64,000 nucleotides of DNA from Candidatus Gastranaerophilales bacterium (GTDB lineage: Bacteria; Cyanobacteriota; Vampirovibrionia; Gastranaerophilales; Gastranaerophilaceae). Position numbers and translations under genes: made by a program. Below are positions 42,873-51,548 of the stretch, piece by piece; the first letter of the stretch is position 1; every line of letters starts with the position of its first letter. Where the stretch lies: NCBI GenBank assembly GCA_944325655.1, contig CALVAW010000005.1:1-64000 (forward strand). Direction: 5' to 3'. The notes beneath the pieces were generated by a model, which did not search any database, was not told where the DNA came from, and saw nothing but the letters and a program-made list of their open reading frames with translations.

Positions 42873-44005
42873 TGCACCTTCTCCAATAAACTTTTTATTT
42901 CATTAAATTCAATATCAGATGTAAGAGACAATCTTAATCTCGATGTTCCAACAGGAACAGTCGGCGGATTTATGGGAAGCACATAATATCCTTCATTTTG
43001 AAGATAGTTTGCAACGTTTTTTGTTCTTTCAGCCTCATTTAAAATAACGGGAATAATTTGAGAAGAACTTACAGTCGGATAAAACTCATGTACTTTTTTA
43101 AAAAGAGAATTTAATTTTTCTTTTTGTTTTACCAGAAAATCAAATTTTTCTTCAAGCAAAAACATACTCCATAAAACATTAACAGATGGCAATGCGGTTG
43201 AAAAAATAAACCCCGGCGCTTTATTTATCAAATAATCAATAATTATATTGTTAGAAACAGCAACAGCGCCAACCGATGCTAGCGATTTTCCCAAGGTAAC
43301 CGTAAAAATATCAACATCGTCGCACAAATTTAGCTCACTTGATACTCCTGCCAAATTATCTCCAAAAACCCCGAAAGCATGTGCTTCATCAATCATAAGA
43401 AAACAATTATATTTCTTTTTTAATTCAACCAGTTTTTTAATATCTGCAATATCTCCATCCATTGAAAAGACCGATTCTGATATAATTATTGCATTTTTAT
43501 ATGAGCTCCTGTGGGTTATCAGCATTTTTTCAAGCATATCATAGTCATTATGTTTGTATCTAAAATGCTTTGCTTCAGAAAGTTTTAAACCCGAGACAAT
43601 ACTTGCATGATTTAATTTATCCGAAAATATACAGTCAGCTTTTGTAAATAAAGTGCTAACAATACTCTGGTTACATTGGTATCCCGTATTAAAAAGGAGC
43701 GCACTTTCTTTATTAAACATCGAAGCAATTTTTCTCTCAAAATCCTTATAGCATAACAGATTTCCGGTTAATAAACGAGCAGAGGCCGATGAAAATAAAA
43801 ATTCCGGACTGTTTTTATATTTTTCGCAAAATTCTAAAATAAGCTCTCTATTGGTACTTATATTCAAATAATCATTGGAAGAAAAATTAAGCATTTTCTT
43901 GCCTTCAAACATTATATATTTCGAAGATTTTTCTTCTATATTCTTGATTGAACGAAAGCACGAATTTCTTTTTAATTCTTGAAGTTCAGCGACATAATTT
44001 TGCAT
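42854..44005 (-). CDS. bioF: 8-amino-7-oxononanoate synthase
   Basis: BioF condenses pimeloyl-ACP (or CoA) with alanine using PLP. The 383-residue enzyme has LNFSSNDYLNIS, SASARLLTGN, LLFNTGYQCN, the PLP Asp/His stretch IDEAHAFGVFG and the Schiff-base Lys in TVTLGKSLAS, with GFIFSTALP. I chose ATG 44005; a TTG at 44023 would add six residues (MCYDNF). Neither has a clear Shine-Dalgarno. It follows the 21-residue-repeat gene by about 24 bases on the same strand. A bioA (or bioK/bioU) gene is not in the window. Confidence 0.94.
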   Translation of the reverse strand: MQNYVAELQELKRNSCFRSIKNIEEKSSKYIMFEGKKMLNFSSNDYLNISTNRELILEFCEKYKNSPEFLFSSASARLLTGNLLCYKDFERKIASMFNKESALLFNTGYQCNQSIVSTLFTKADCIFSDKLNHASIVSGLKLSEAKHFRYKHNDYDMLEKMLITHRSSYKNAIIISESVFSMDGDIADIKKLVELKKKYNCFLMIDEAHAFGVFGDNLAGVSSELNLCDDVDIFTVTLGKSLASVGAVAVSNNIIIDYLINKAPGFIFSTALPSVNVLWSMFLLEEKFDFLVKQKEKLNSLFKKVHEFYPTVSSSQIIPVILNEAERTKNVANYLQNEGYYVLPINPPTVPVGTSRLRLSLTSDIEFNEIKSLLEKVQCKAIG

Positions 44006-44029
44006 AAAATTATCATAGCACAAACTTTT

Positions 44030-44881
44030 TTATAAAATTAAAGCTAAAATCATAAGAATAATTGAACCTATTTGAAGTCCCGTGGAAGTAAATTTTTGAA
44101 TTTTATTTGCCTCATACAATCTGGCAGTCTGTTGAGCATTTGCCGCCGCTTGCAATCTTTGCATTCTCAAATAATCATCGTCTGATGAAAAGTCTCTTTG
44201 AAAAATTTTTCTCTCAAGTCTGTTTAATCTTAAACCTACAGGGTCTTGAGAATATGTTTTAGAAAACAAGAGAGTTTCAAGACCGGAGAGCTGAATATGC
44301 ATATCAGAATTTTCATATTTATTTTGAGAACCCATATAAGGTTCAATGTCTTTTGTGGTACTGTAGGGTTGCTCCACATGATAAGAAGGATTTTGTGCAA
44401 CAACATCTTTTCTTACATAGGCCTTCAATCTGTCTGTTCTTGAAGCCAAGTCACCTTCTTGAGGCGAACCAAATATCTTTTTTTCTAATCTTTCAAGTCT
44501 TTTATATATGTTTTCCTTTTCGTATGTAGAGTTAAAAAGTTGATACTCCAATGTGTCTATTTGAGGATAGTTAATTCCTGCAACCTCATCAGAATTTATC
44601 TCATAAGCAGGTTTAACGCTATCTTCATAGCTTTCAAAACCCATTGCTTCGTTTAATTTTTTAATTCTCTGTTCAACCGAAAGTTTAGAATATGTTGTTC
44701 CAAAAACATTGTTTTCAATTCTTGAAATTCTTTTTTGAGTATCATCTTTAGCATATTCAAATCCCCAAATTGAATTTTCAATTTTTGAAATTTGCAAATT
44801 AACAGGACTTTGAGCGCCAAAACAAAAATCAACGCTCAAAAATAGAATTGTTATAAAAATTATTAAATTTCTGCTAATCAT
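44030..44881 (-). CDS. Exported protein with repeated 21-residue units
   Basis: A 283-residue protein with a signal peptide (1-23, hydrophobic core ending FCFGAQ) and a C-terminal membrane helix (about 266-283, ending at the last residue). Between them, a 21-residue unit recurs in three pairs: 31-51 and 52-72, 108-128 and 129-149, 198-218 and 219-239. The pattern is aliphatic-x-x-aliphatic-Glu, then a Trp/Phe with Gly or polar, a Tyr, and an Arg at the end (for example ISRIENNVFGTTYSKLSVEQR). Each unit is probably a helix with a loop. Function unknown; it would be anchored in a membrane facing the periplasm. Perfect TATAAT lies exactly six bases before ATG and no Shine-Dalgarno is seen. Confidence 0.65.
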   Translation of the reverse strand: MISRNLIIFITILFLSVDFCFGAQSPVNLQISKIENSIWGFEYAKDDTQKRISRIENNVFGTTYSKLSVEQRIKKLNEAMGFESYEDSVKPAYEINSDEVAGINYPQIDTLEYQLFNSTYEKENIYKRLERLEKKIFGSPQEGDLASRTDRLKAYVRKDVVAQNPSYHVEQPYSTTKDIEPYMGSQNKYENSDMHIQLSGLETLLFSKTYSQDPVGLRLNRLERKIFQRDFSSDDDYLRMQRLQAAANAQQTARLYEANKIQKFTSTGLQIGSIILMILALIL

Positions 44882-44882
44882 A

Positions 44883-44897
44883 CTGATATTATATCAG
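44883..44897 (-). promoter_or_regulatory. TATAAT box within a small dyad, six bases before ATG
   Basis: Minus-strand TATAAT (44888-44893) lies exactly six bases before the ATG at 44881 and sits inside the 15-base palindrome CTGATATTATATCAG. This predicts a leaderless transcript, possibly controlled by a protein binding the dyad. Confidence 0.5.
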
Positions 44898-44948
44898 GTC
44901 TTTAATGATTTTTTCTTGGAAGTAAGTATTAGAATTAAAGTATATTTT

Positions 44949-46451
44949 TTACACTCTTTGAGAAATCATTTCTTCTACTAAACTGCAAGTCAAATCAACC
45001 AATGCATTTTTATATTGTTCGCATTTTTCTTTTGTTTTTGCTTCGAATCTTAAAGTAAAAACAGGTTCCGTATTGCTTTTGCGAATCAAAGCAAAACCGT
45101 CTTCAAAAATTATTCTAAGCCCGTCTATCGTGATTATTTGTTTAATTTTTGAATTAAATAAATCATCATTTATTAATGACTCAAGTCTTTTTAAAATTTC
45201 ACTTTTAAATTCATTAGGACATTTAAGACGAACTTCATCCGAAAGATGAACAGATTTAAAAGGTTCTAATAAATCCGTTAATTTAAAATCCGGATTATTT
45301 ATCTTATTTTTTGCAACTATTTCTATAAGACGGCATCCGGCATAAATTGCATCATCATACCCGTAATATCTGTCTTTAAAAAATGTATGACCTGACATTT
45401 CCCCTGCCAAAAGCGCTTTTTCTTCTCTCATTTTTTGTTTTATATAACCATGCCCTGTTTTTGTCATAATTGCTGTTCCGCCCAATTCATCAATTTTATC
45501 GTATAAAACTTGCGAACACTTAACCTCAGAAATGACAACAGGCTTTTCACCTCGTAAAGCAAGAGTTTTAATTAAATCCTGCGCATAAATATACAACAAT
45601 TTATCGCCCGAAATTATAGTACCGTCACTTGCAATAGCACCAATCCTATCTGAATCTCCGTCAAAAGCAATTCCTAAATCTGCGTTTTTCTCTTTCACTT
45701 TTTTTGTTATGAAATTTAGAGTCTTTATATCGGAAGGATTAGGATGATGATTTGGAAAAGTACCGTCAGGTTCCGAAAAAAGCTCGATAACTTCACAACC
45801 TAAATCTCTGTATAATTGAGGAGCGACAATTCCTCCTGTTGCATTTGCGCTATCAACAACAACTTTTATTCCTTTTCCTATTTTTCCGAACATATCATAA
45901 ATTTTATTTTGATAATTTGAAATTATATCGTACTTTTTTACAAATCCGGAGATAACTTGTCTATAACCGGAACTTTTTTTATAAAGTTCTTCAGTTAGCT
46001 TTTTAACTTCCTTTATTTGTTCCTCATTTAAACTTTGTTTATTAAAAGTCATTTTTAAACCGTTATATTCGGGAGGATTATGAGACGCAGTAACTATCAA
46101 GGCGCCCATAACTTTTTTATTTTCGGTAATTTCAGAATCAATTTTTGCAAATTCCGAAAAATAACCCAGAGGAGTAGGAGCCAATCCTAAATCTAAAATA
46201 TTTGCTCCCATTGAATTTACACCTTGAATTATTGCTTTTTTTAATTCTTCAGAATGTACTCTTGCATCGCAACACACAGTAAACAACAAATCACGAGAGG
46301 TTTTTTCCTGATTCATCTTTTTTAATTCCTGCAATACAAAAGCCACATAACCTTTTGCGGCACAAAAAAATATTTCCGAATTTACCTGCGAAGGAAATAT
46401 TCCTCTTATATCATTTTTTCCGAAAGCTTGCGTATCTATAGAATTATTCAT
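44949..46451 (-). CDS. Phosphomannomutase/phosphoglucomutase
   Basis: A 500-residue alpha-D-phosphohexomutase that interconverts hexose 6- and 1-phosphates (mannose or glucose) for nucleotide-sugar synthesis. The phosphoserine loop is VTASHNPPEYNGLK (Ser about 123), the metal loop FDGDSDRIGA, the sugar-specificity loop GEMSGHTFF (GEMSGH pattern fits ManB/AlgC-type enzymes), and the phosphate-binding loop near the C-terminus is RKSNTEPVFTLRFEA. The ATG at 46451 follows GAGGGAG by five bases; a TTG one codon earlier is less likely. It is a single leftward gene. Confidence 0.9.
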   Translation of the reverse strand: MNNSIDTQAFGKNDIRGIFPSQVNSEIFFCAAKGYVAFVLQELKKMNQEKTSRDLLFTVCCDARVHSEELKKAIIQGVNSMGANILDLGLAPTPLGYFSEFAKIDSEITENKKVMGALIVTASHNPPEYNGLKMTFNKQSLNEEQIKEVKKLTEELYKKSSGYRQVISGFVKKYDIISNYQNKIYDMFGKIGKGIKVVVDSANATGGIVAPQLYRDLGCEVIELFSEPDGTFPNHHPNPSDIKTLNFITKKVKEKNADLGIAFDGDSDRIGAIASDGTIISGDKLLYIYAQDLIKTLALRGEKPVVISEVKCSQVLYDKIDELGGTAIMTKTGHGYIKQKMREEKALLAGEMSGHTFFKDRYYGYDDAIYAGCRLIEIVAKNKINNPDFKLTDLLEPFKSVHLSDEVRLKCPNEFKSEILKRLESLINDDLFNSKIKQIITIDGLRIIFEDGFALIRKSNTEPVFTLRFEAKTKEKCEQYKNALVDLTCSLVEEMISQRV

Positions 46452-46527
46452 CAAAACTCCCTCAAATTATTGTATGAGTTAATTATATAATAAAAATTTA
46501 GTTGTAGCATTTTTCTAAAATTAATTG

Positions 46528-46533
46528 TATAAT
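46528..46533 (+). promoter_or_regulatory. TATAAT box six bases before the REC-STAS ATG
   Basis: Perfect TATAAT with exactly six bases to the ATG at 46540 and no Shine-Dalgarno; expected transcription start on the A of ATG. No good -35 at the ideal distance. Confidence 0.5.
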
Positions 46534-46539
46534 TTCGTT

Positions 46540-47454
46540 ATGGAAAAAGAAATTAGAATTACACAGGAACAATTTGACAACCTTTTAAAATTGTCTGACA
46601 TAGAAATAGCGGCGGATACACAAGAAGATACACAAGATTTGGTATCAAGGGCATTAATTTCACTCGAAAGAAAACTTAATTATTTTAACTATCCTCTAAG
46701 CTTCTTTACTGCAGAAGTGACAAATGTTTTAATTGTTGATGACACTGAACTTTCAATCTTTCAACTGTCTGTTATGCTTGAAAAAATCGGCATGAATGTA
46801 TATGTTGCAAGGAGCAAAGAGGAAGCTCTTGCAGAATTTAAAAAGAAAAATTTTGATTTTCTGATTTTAGATTTATATATGCCTGATTACCAGGACGGCT
46901 TTGATTTAATCATTGAAGCCAACAGAATGAGAAATGAAGAAGGTAGAGACTTCAGAATTGTAGCCATTTCCGGAACGGATAACCCAAAAATAATACAAGA
47001 TGCTTACAAACTTGAAATTGATGAATTTATCTCTAAAGCTCCAATGTGGCACGAAAAAGTATTAAAATTCATCTCAAATTCGACGAACAAAATGACAAAC
47101 GAAGAATTTACAAGATACTACGTAAATGATAATATTTGTTCTTTAACTTTGTATAAAATTAATAATGAAAAATATGTAGATAAAATAATAAAAGAAGTAA
47201 ATGCAAATGTTTTGACAGGAAAACAAAATATAATTTTCAACATGGAACATATTAAAATATTTTCTGACAGTTTTGCCAACCTGTTTGCCGAAGTGTATAA
47301 AGCCACAAGCTTAAAAGAAGGCATGTTTATTCTGGTAAAACCATGTGAAGATGTTTTAAAAGCTCTTGAATACGTCTTTTTAAACGATGCTATTCCTATT
47401 TTCAATACAATGGAAGAAGCTGTTGAATATATTGAAATGAACAATCTTATTTAA
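46540..47454 (+). CDS. Response-regulator receiver fused to a STAS-like domain
   Basis: A 304-residue protein. After a short N-terminal helical segment, residues about 60-180 are a REC domain: acidic pair VDD (67-68), phosphoacceptor Asp111 in LILDLYMPD, a Ser/Thr at AISGT (about 144) and Lys166 in ISKAP. Residues about 190-304 resemble a STAS/anti-anti-sigma domain: NIIFNMEHIKIFSDSFANLF, then FILVKPCEDVLKALE and FNTMEEAVEYI. Such fusions usually act through partner switching with an anti-sigma kinase rather than by DNA binding. The ATG at 46540 is preferred over TTG 46525, which lies inside the TATAAT box. It ends with an eight-base overlap with lpxK on the other strand. Confidence 0.82.
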   Translation: MEKEIRITQEQFDNLLKLSDIEIAADTQEDTQDLVSRALISLERKLNYFNYPLSFFTAEVTNVLIVDDTELSIFQLSVMLEKIGMNVYVARSKEEALAEFKKKNFDFLILDLYMPDYQDGFDLIIEANRMRNEEGRDFRIVAISGTDNPKIIQDAYKLEIDEFISKAPMWHEKVLKFISNSTNKMTNEEFTRYYVNDNICSLTLYKINNEKYVDKIIKEVNANVLTGKQNIIFNMEHIKIFSDSFANLFAEVYKATSLKEGMFILVKPCEDVLKALEYVFLNDAIPIFNTMEEAVEYIEMNNLI

Positions 47455-48508
47455 TTTCTTCTATTATGTTTTGCAGCTCCAAAACATTAAAAGAATAGCC
47501 TTTTATATCTTTTATCAAATTTAACAACTTTGTTTCATCCTTTTGGGTTGTAACAAAAGTTCTTACATTTTTAGACTTTGCGATTTTAATTAAATTTTTA
47601 ATATCTCCTTTTGAATATTTATGATGATCTTCAAAAGAAATTTTATCAGCCAAAATATAATTTTTTTTCAAAAAATCAAAAAACTGCTCGGGTTGTCCTA
47701 TTGCACAAAAAGCTATTATTTTTTCTTGTTCTTCCTGATTTTGAATAATTTGCGCTTTTGTTAGTGCATTATAGATTTTTTTAGGAACCATTTTACATAT
47801 TTTCATCGGTAAGCCGAATTTTTTTATATAATCTGCCGCCTCTTGTATATTGCTGTCCCCTTTATCAACAAGAATTATTTCATCAGCACGTTTAATTTCC
47901 TTTATTGGTTCCCTGAGGGGGCCCGCCGGAAGCAGTCTGCCGTTTCCAAAGCGCATTTTTGAATCTATTGCTAATATAATTTTATCTTTTTTCAAACTTC
48001 GATTTGAAAATCCGTCATCTAAAATTATAACCTCACTTGCATATTTTATAATAGCTTCTTGTGCCGCTATGTATCTATTTGAGCATGTTAAAACCACCAC
48101 ACTTTTTTTAACCTTCTTTGCCAATTGAAAAGGTTCATCTCCGCATACAAGACCGTTTTCAAATTTAATGTTCTTGTAATCTTTAATAACATTCACGGTT
48201 TTATTTGAAAGCTTTGATTTATAACCTCTGGAGATTATCGCAACTTTCTTTTCTGCAGAAATCTTATTCGCAAGTTCAACTACAACAGGGGTTTTGCCAA
48301 CACCGCCCGTTGTGAGGTTTCCAACACAAATAACATAAGCATTAACTTTTTTTTCTTTTAAAACATTTTTTCTATACAATAAATTTTTCAAATTAATAAT
48401 AATACTATAAAAAAATTCACCGATTAATAAAGCGCAATTCAAGGCAAAATTTGCCTTTTGCCTTGAATAGTGTATATTTTGAAAATAATTTTTTATATTA
48501 TATGACAT
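47447..48508 (-). CDS. lpxK: Tetraacyldisaccharide 4'-kinase
   Basis: LpxK phosphorylates the 4' position of the lipid A disaccharide at the inner face of the inner membrane. The 353-residue protein has an N-terminal membrane-associated helix (about 20-40), the P-loop VGNLTTGGVGKTP (about 62-74), IISRGY, CGDEPFQLA and the DDGFSNRSLKKD stretch typical of LpxK, then LLPAGPLREP. It follows mlaD by two bases, joining lipid A synthesis to the Mla transport operon. Confidence 0.94.
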   Translation of the reverse strand: MSYNIKNYFQNIHYSRQKANFALNCALLIGEFFYSIIINLKNLLYRKNVLKEKKVNAYVICVGNLTTGGVGKTPVVVELANKISAEKKVAIISRGYKSKLSNKTVNVIKDYKNIKFENGLVCGDEPFQLAKKVKKSVVVLTCSNRYIAAQEAIIKYASEVIILDDGFSNRSLKKDKIILAIDSKMRFGNGRLLPAGPLREPIKEIKRADEIILVDKGDSNIQEAADYIKKFGLPMKICKMVPKKIYNALTKAQIIQNQEEQEKIIAFCAIGQPEQFFDFLKKNYILADKISFEDHHKYSKGDIKNLIKIAKSKNVRTFVTTQKDETKLLNLIKDIKGYSFNVLELQNIIEEIK

Positions 48509-48510
48509 AT

Positions 48511-49875
48511 CTAAAACATTAATCTAAATAACAAAAATCGTTTGTTTAATTTTTCCGAGAATTTTTTAACATTTCTTGTAATTATAAGAACATCTTTAAC
48601 AGTACTTTTCAACTTTAATTTTTCCGTATCTTCAAGTTTATTATATTCATTAATCAGCTGCGAAATATTTTCCGTTATATTAGCAAGATTATTTATAGTT
48701 GAGGTAATATCTTCCTTTAATTTTTCATCTTTTGTATATTCGTTTATATAAGTTGTTATTTCAGAAAGATTTCTCATTGTTTCATCAGTATTTGAAATTA
48801 TTTCCTGAGTTTGAGAATCCTCAAGAATTTTGTTGATATTATCAGACATTTTACCTACAGATTTTATGCTTGAAATAACATCATTTTTTAATGTTTCATC
48901 TGAAATAATTGCATTAATATTATCAGACAATTTAGTTAAGCTTTTAATTAAATCATCAGATTGAGCAATCAAAGACTCAATTTCTTTTCTGCTTGAATCA
49001 ATTAAAATTGTCGCTTTATCTAAAGTTGTATTTGCACTTGCAGTTAAAATTCGAATATTATCTACAGAACTCTTGAGACTGCCGATAAATTCATCCGAAA
49101 GAATTTCCGATACTCTATCATTAGTTTCTGCAAGTGAACGTGCTGCTCTAAATTGCAAATCCATAAAATCCGATAATCTCATTGGCTCAATTACCGTATA
49201 TTTTAAATTTTTACTGGGTGTAGTCGGAATTTCACCATCTAATATATAAAACATCAACTTGCCGTCAGATATTTTTAAGCCAAGCATATCTTCTTCAAGA
49301 ATTAATCCCGGTAAATCAATTATATATGCAACTTTTACAACATTTTTTGACTTTAATTTTTGTCTTATTTGATAAGGTAATTGAGATTTTTTCAAAACCT
49401 CAACTTCCACAACTTTTCCTATTTCTTGAACACCTTCCGACAACTGCATAAAAATAGGTTGGTTTTTATATATATCCGTAGATGTTTTATCAATTTCTCC
49501 GTATATATATTCCGTCTCTGGAGGAGTAACCTCAAGGAATTGTTCTCCTATAATTCCGGATTGTTGAATTGAAATTGTTGATGCATAAGGAATCTTAACA
49601 CCCTTTTCAGTTACAACAAATCTTAATTTAACATAACTGTCTTTTCCTTGAATAACAGGGGTTATTTCTTCAACTTGTCCGATTCTGAGCCCCATCATCT
49701 GAACAGCAGAACCCGCACGCATTCCGTTAACATCCTTAAATGCTAAATCTATACGCTCGCCACCTGATAAACTTCTGCCTTTTACCCACAATACAGTGAA
49801 AATCAATATTGAAATTGCAGCTAACGTTAAAATTCCGACCTTTAAAGATGATGTATACTTTCCTTTTTTATCCAT
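48511..49875 (-). CDS. mlaD: MCE-domain lipid-transport protein, MlaD type
   Basis: MlaD is the periplasmic, membrane-anchored lipid-binding ring of the MlaFEDB phospholipid transporter. Residues about 11-30 are a membrane anchor (VGILTLAAISILIFTVLWV); about 38-120 are one MCE domain (DLAFKDVNGMRAGSAVQMMG, IGEQFLEVTP). A long C-terminal region (about 250-440) is helical with repeated LSDNIN/ISQL-like heptads that may form a needle or tube. At 454 residues it is much longer than E. coli MlaD (183) and more like cyanobacterial or chloroplast TGD2-type proteins. It sits between mlaF and lpxK. Confidence 0.88.
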   Translation of the reverse strand: MDKKGKYTSSLKVGILTLAAISILIFTVLWVKGRSLSGGERIDLAFKDVNGMRAGSAVQMMGLRIGQVEEITPVIQGKDSYVKLRFVVTEKGVKIPYASTISIQQSGIIGEQFLEVTPPETEYIYGEIDKTSTDIYKNQPIFMQLSEGVQEIGKVVEVEVLKKSQLPYQIRQKLKSKNVVKVAYIIDLPGLILEEDMLGLKISDGKLMFYILDGEIPTTPSKNLKYTVIEPMRLSDFMDLQFRAARSLAETNDRVSEILSDEFIGSLKSSVDNIRILTASANTTLDKATILIDSSRKEIESLIAQSDDLIKSLTKLSDNINAIISDETLKNDVISSIKSVGKMSDNINKILEDSQTQEIISNTDETMRNLSEITTYINEYTKDEKLKEDITSTINNLANITENISQLINEYNKLEDTEKLKLKSTVKDVLIITRNVKKFSEKLNKRFLLFRLMF

Positions 49876-49886
49876 TTCAATTCCTT

Positions 49887-50612
49887 TTACCTTGTAGCAA
49901 TATTCATAGGACCATTTATAGATGCGCTAACAAATTGTCTTGCATAGTCATTTTGACCCGACAACAATTCACTTACCGTACCTTTAAAAACAATAATGCC
50001 CTGATATAACATAATTACATAATCAACAGCTCTTTTAATTGTTGAAAGTTGATGGGTTACAACAACACAAGAAGCGTTTAATTCTTTTTTCAATTGAACA
50101 ATATAATCCTCAATCATAGTGGATGTAACAGGGTCAAGCCCTGCAGTAGGTTCATCATATAAAATTATTTTAGGGTCAGTAACTATTGCCCTTGCAAAAC
50201 CGACTCTTTTTTGCATACCTCCTGACAATTCCGAAGGATATAAGTCTTCAATTCCTTGCAGTCCGACCATTTTCAACTTTTCGCTTACAATTTGCGAAAT
50301 TTGCTCTTTTGTATATTTTGAGCGAAATTCCTTTCTTTCTACCAAAGGAAAGGCAATATTATCATATACGTCAAGAAAATCAAACAAAGCACTATATTGA
50401 AAAGACATAGCAATTTCAGAATCTTTAGGATATATAATCTCTCCTGAATCTTTTTCAAGTATTCCTGAAATTATCTTTAAAAGCGTAGATTTTCCTGAAC
50501 CGGAAAAACCAATTACACCAAGTGTTTGACCATTTTCAATCTTAAAAGAAATGTTATTTAAAACTTTTTTTCCTTCAAAGGATTTTGATAAATTTTTTAC
50601 CTCTAATGACAT
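49887..50612 (-). CDS. mlaF: ABC transporter ATP-binding protein, MlaF type
   Basis: The ATPase subunit of the Mla-type phospholipid transporter, 241 residues from the chosen start. Walker A is GFSGSGKSTLLK, the Q-loop is MSFQYSALFD (the FQxxALFD pattern is typical of this family), the signature is LSGGMQKRVGFARAI, Walker B is IILYDEPTAGLDP and the H-loop VVVTHQL. ATG 50612 follows AGGCGGAT closely; the longer frame to 50645 would overlap mlaE and lacks support. Confidence 0.93.
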   Translation of the reverse strand: MSLEVKNLSKSFEGKKVLNNISFKIENGQTLGVIGFSGSGKSTLLKIISGILEKDSGEIIYPKDSEIAMSFQYSALFDFLDVYDNIAFPLVERKEFRSKYTKEQISQIVSEKLKMVGLQGIEDLYPSELSGGMQKRVGFARAIVTDPKIILYDEPTAGLDPVTSTMIEDYIVQLKKELNASCVVVTHQLSTIKRAVDYVIMLYQGIIVFKGTVSELLSGQNDYARQFVSASINGPMNIATR

Positions 50613-50622
50613 AATCCGCCTG

Positions 50623-51420
50623 CTACAGATAAAATACCGATGCAAATATAAAATCCCACAGTGCTATAGCCAAAAATGACCATACCACAGCTTTTGTGGT
50701 TGCAATACCGACCTCTTTTGCACCACCTCTTGTTGAATAACCGCAAGAGCAGCTAATCAGCGCAATCGTTCCGCCAAAAAACGAAGCTTTTAAAATTGCG
50801 ATAAATATATCTCTGACATAAAGACCATGCCACAAAGAAGTATAATAATTAAGCAAACTTAAATCAGCAGTAATTTTTGAAACATAACCCGCACAAATTA
50901 ACCCAAAAGTAGCAGATAAAATAAAAACCGCAGGCATAAAAAGAAAACCCGCAACAAATCTTGGTACAATTAAATACTCAATAGGATCGACTTTTAAAAC
51001 CTTCATCGCATTAAGCTGTTCTGTAACAGACATTGAAGCGATTTCAGATGCAAAAGATGAGCCGACCATTGAAATAATTGCAAAACCGCTCATTACAACC
51101 GCTAATTCTCTCACCATAACCAAAGCCGATAACATTCCCGTATAATCGGCACCACCCTGTTTTGCAAGTTCAGGCGCTAACTGCATGGCAATAATAGCAG
51201 AAGTCATACCGACAATTGTTAAGCTAATCGGAATACTGTCATAAGCAAAACGCTTTGATTGCTCTATCGTCTCTTTGCAATTTATTTTTAACTTTAAAAT
51301 ATACTTTAAAACACCACAAAAATCACATCCCATTCTACCCAATGTGATTAAAAAATCTCTAATCTCATCCCAAAGCAAAGCAAGAGCTTGCCAAGTGAGT
51401 GTTTTATTTAGTTCGAACAT
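50623..51420 (-). CDS. mlaE: ABC transporter permease, MlaE type
   Basis: MlaE is the inner-membrane permease of the phospholipid transporter. The 265-residue protein has five or so membrane helices and the family segments FAYDSIPISLTIVGMTSAI, MVRELAVVMSGFAI and SFASEIASMSVTEQLNAM (the coupling EQxxAM region), plus a C-terminal GGAKEVGIATTKAV. It leads the leftward mlaE-mlaF-mlaD-lpxK operon. TAAAAT lies exactly six bases before the ATG and no Shine-Dalgarno is visible. Confidence 0.93.
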   Translation of the reverse strand: MFELNKTLTWQALALLWDEIRDFLITLGRMGCDFCGVLKYILKLKINCKETIEQSKRFAYDSIPISLTIVGMTSAIIAMQLAPELAKQGGADYTGMLSALVMVRELAVVMSGFAIISMVGSSFASEIASMSVTEQLNAMKVLKVDPIEYLIVPRFVAGFLFMPAVFILSATFGLICAGYVSKITADLSLLNYYTSLWHGLYVRDIFIAILKASFFGGTIALISCSCGYSTRGGAKEVGIATTKAVVWSFLAIALWDFIFASVFYL

Positions 51421-51487
51421 ATACTTATTTTATATTAAAAAAATTTAAAAACCATAATATATATAATTTTTAAACCATTTAAACTAG

Positions 51488-51515
51488 AAAAGCTTTTCAT
51501 TTTGAAAAGCTTTTT
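51488..51515 (-). terminator. Terminator between serA and the mla operon
   Basis: AAAAGCTTTTC (51488-51498) pairs with GAAAAGCTTTT (51504-51514) around a five-base loop. It lies downstream of the serA stop on the minus strand. Confidence 0.82.
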
Positions 51516-51548
51516 GTTGTTAATTTACGGTTGTTTTGCTAAAAAAAC

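Noticed and set aside
43248-43544. Plus-strand open frame inside bioF
   Set aside because: It mirrors a confidently identified gene and shows no independent signals.
44006-44023. TTG start for bioF adding six residues
   Set aside because: Neither start has a ribosome site; the ATG is more usual and gives a typical BioF length, so I kept the ATG and note the alternative.
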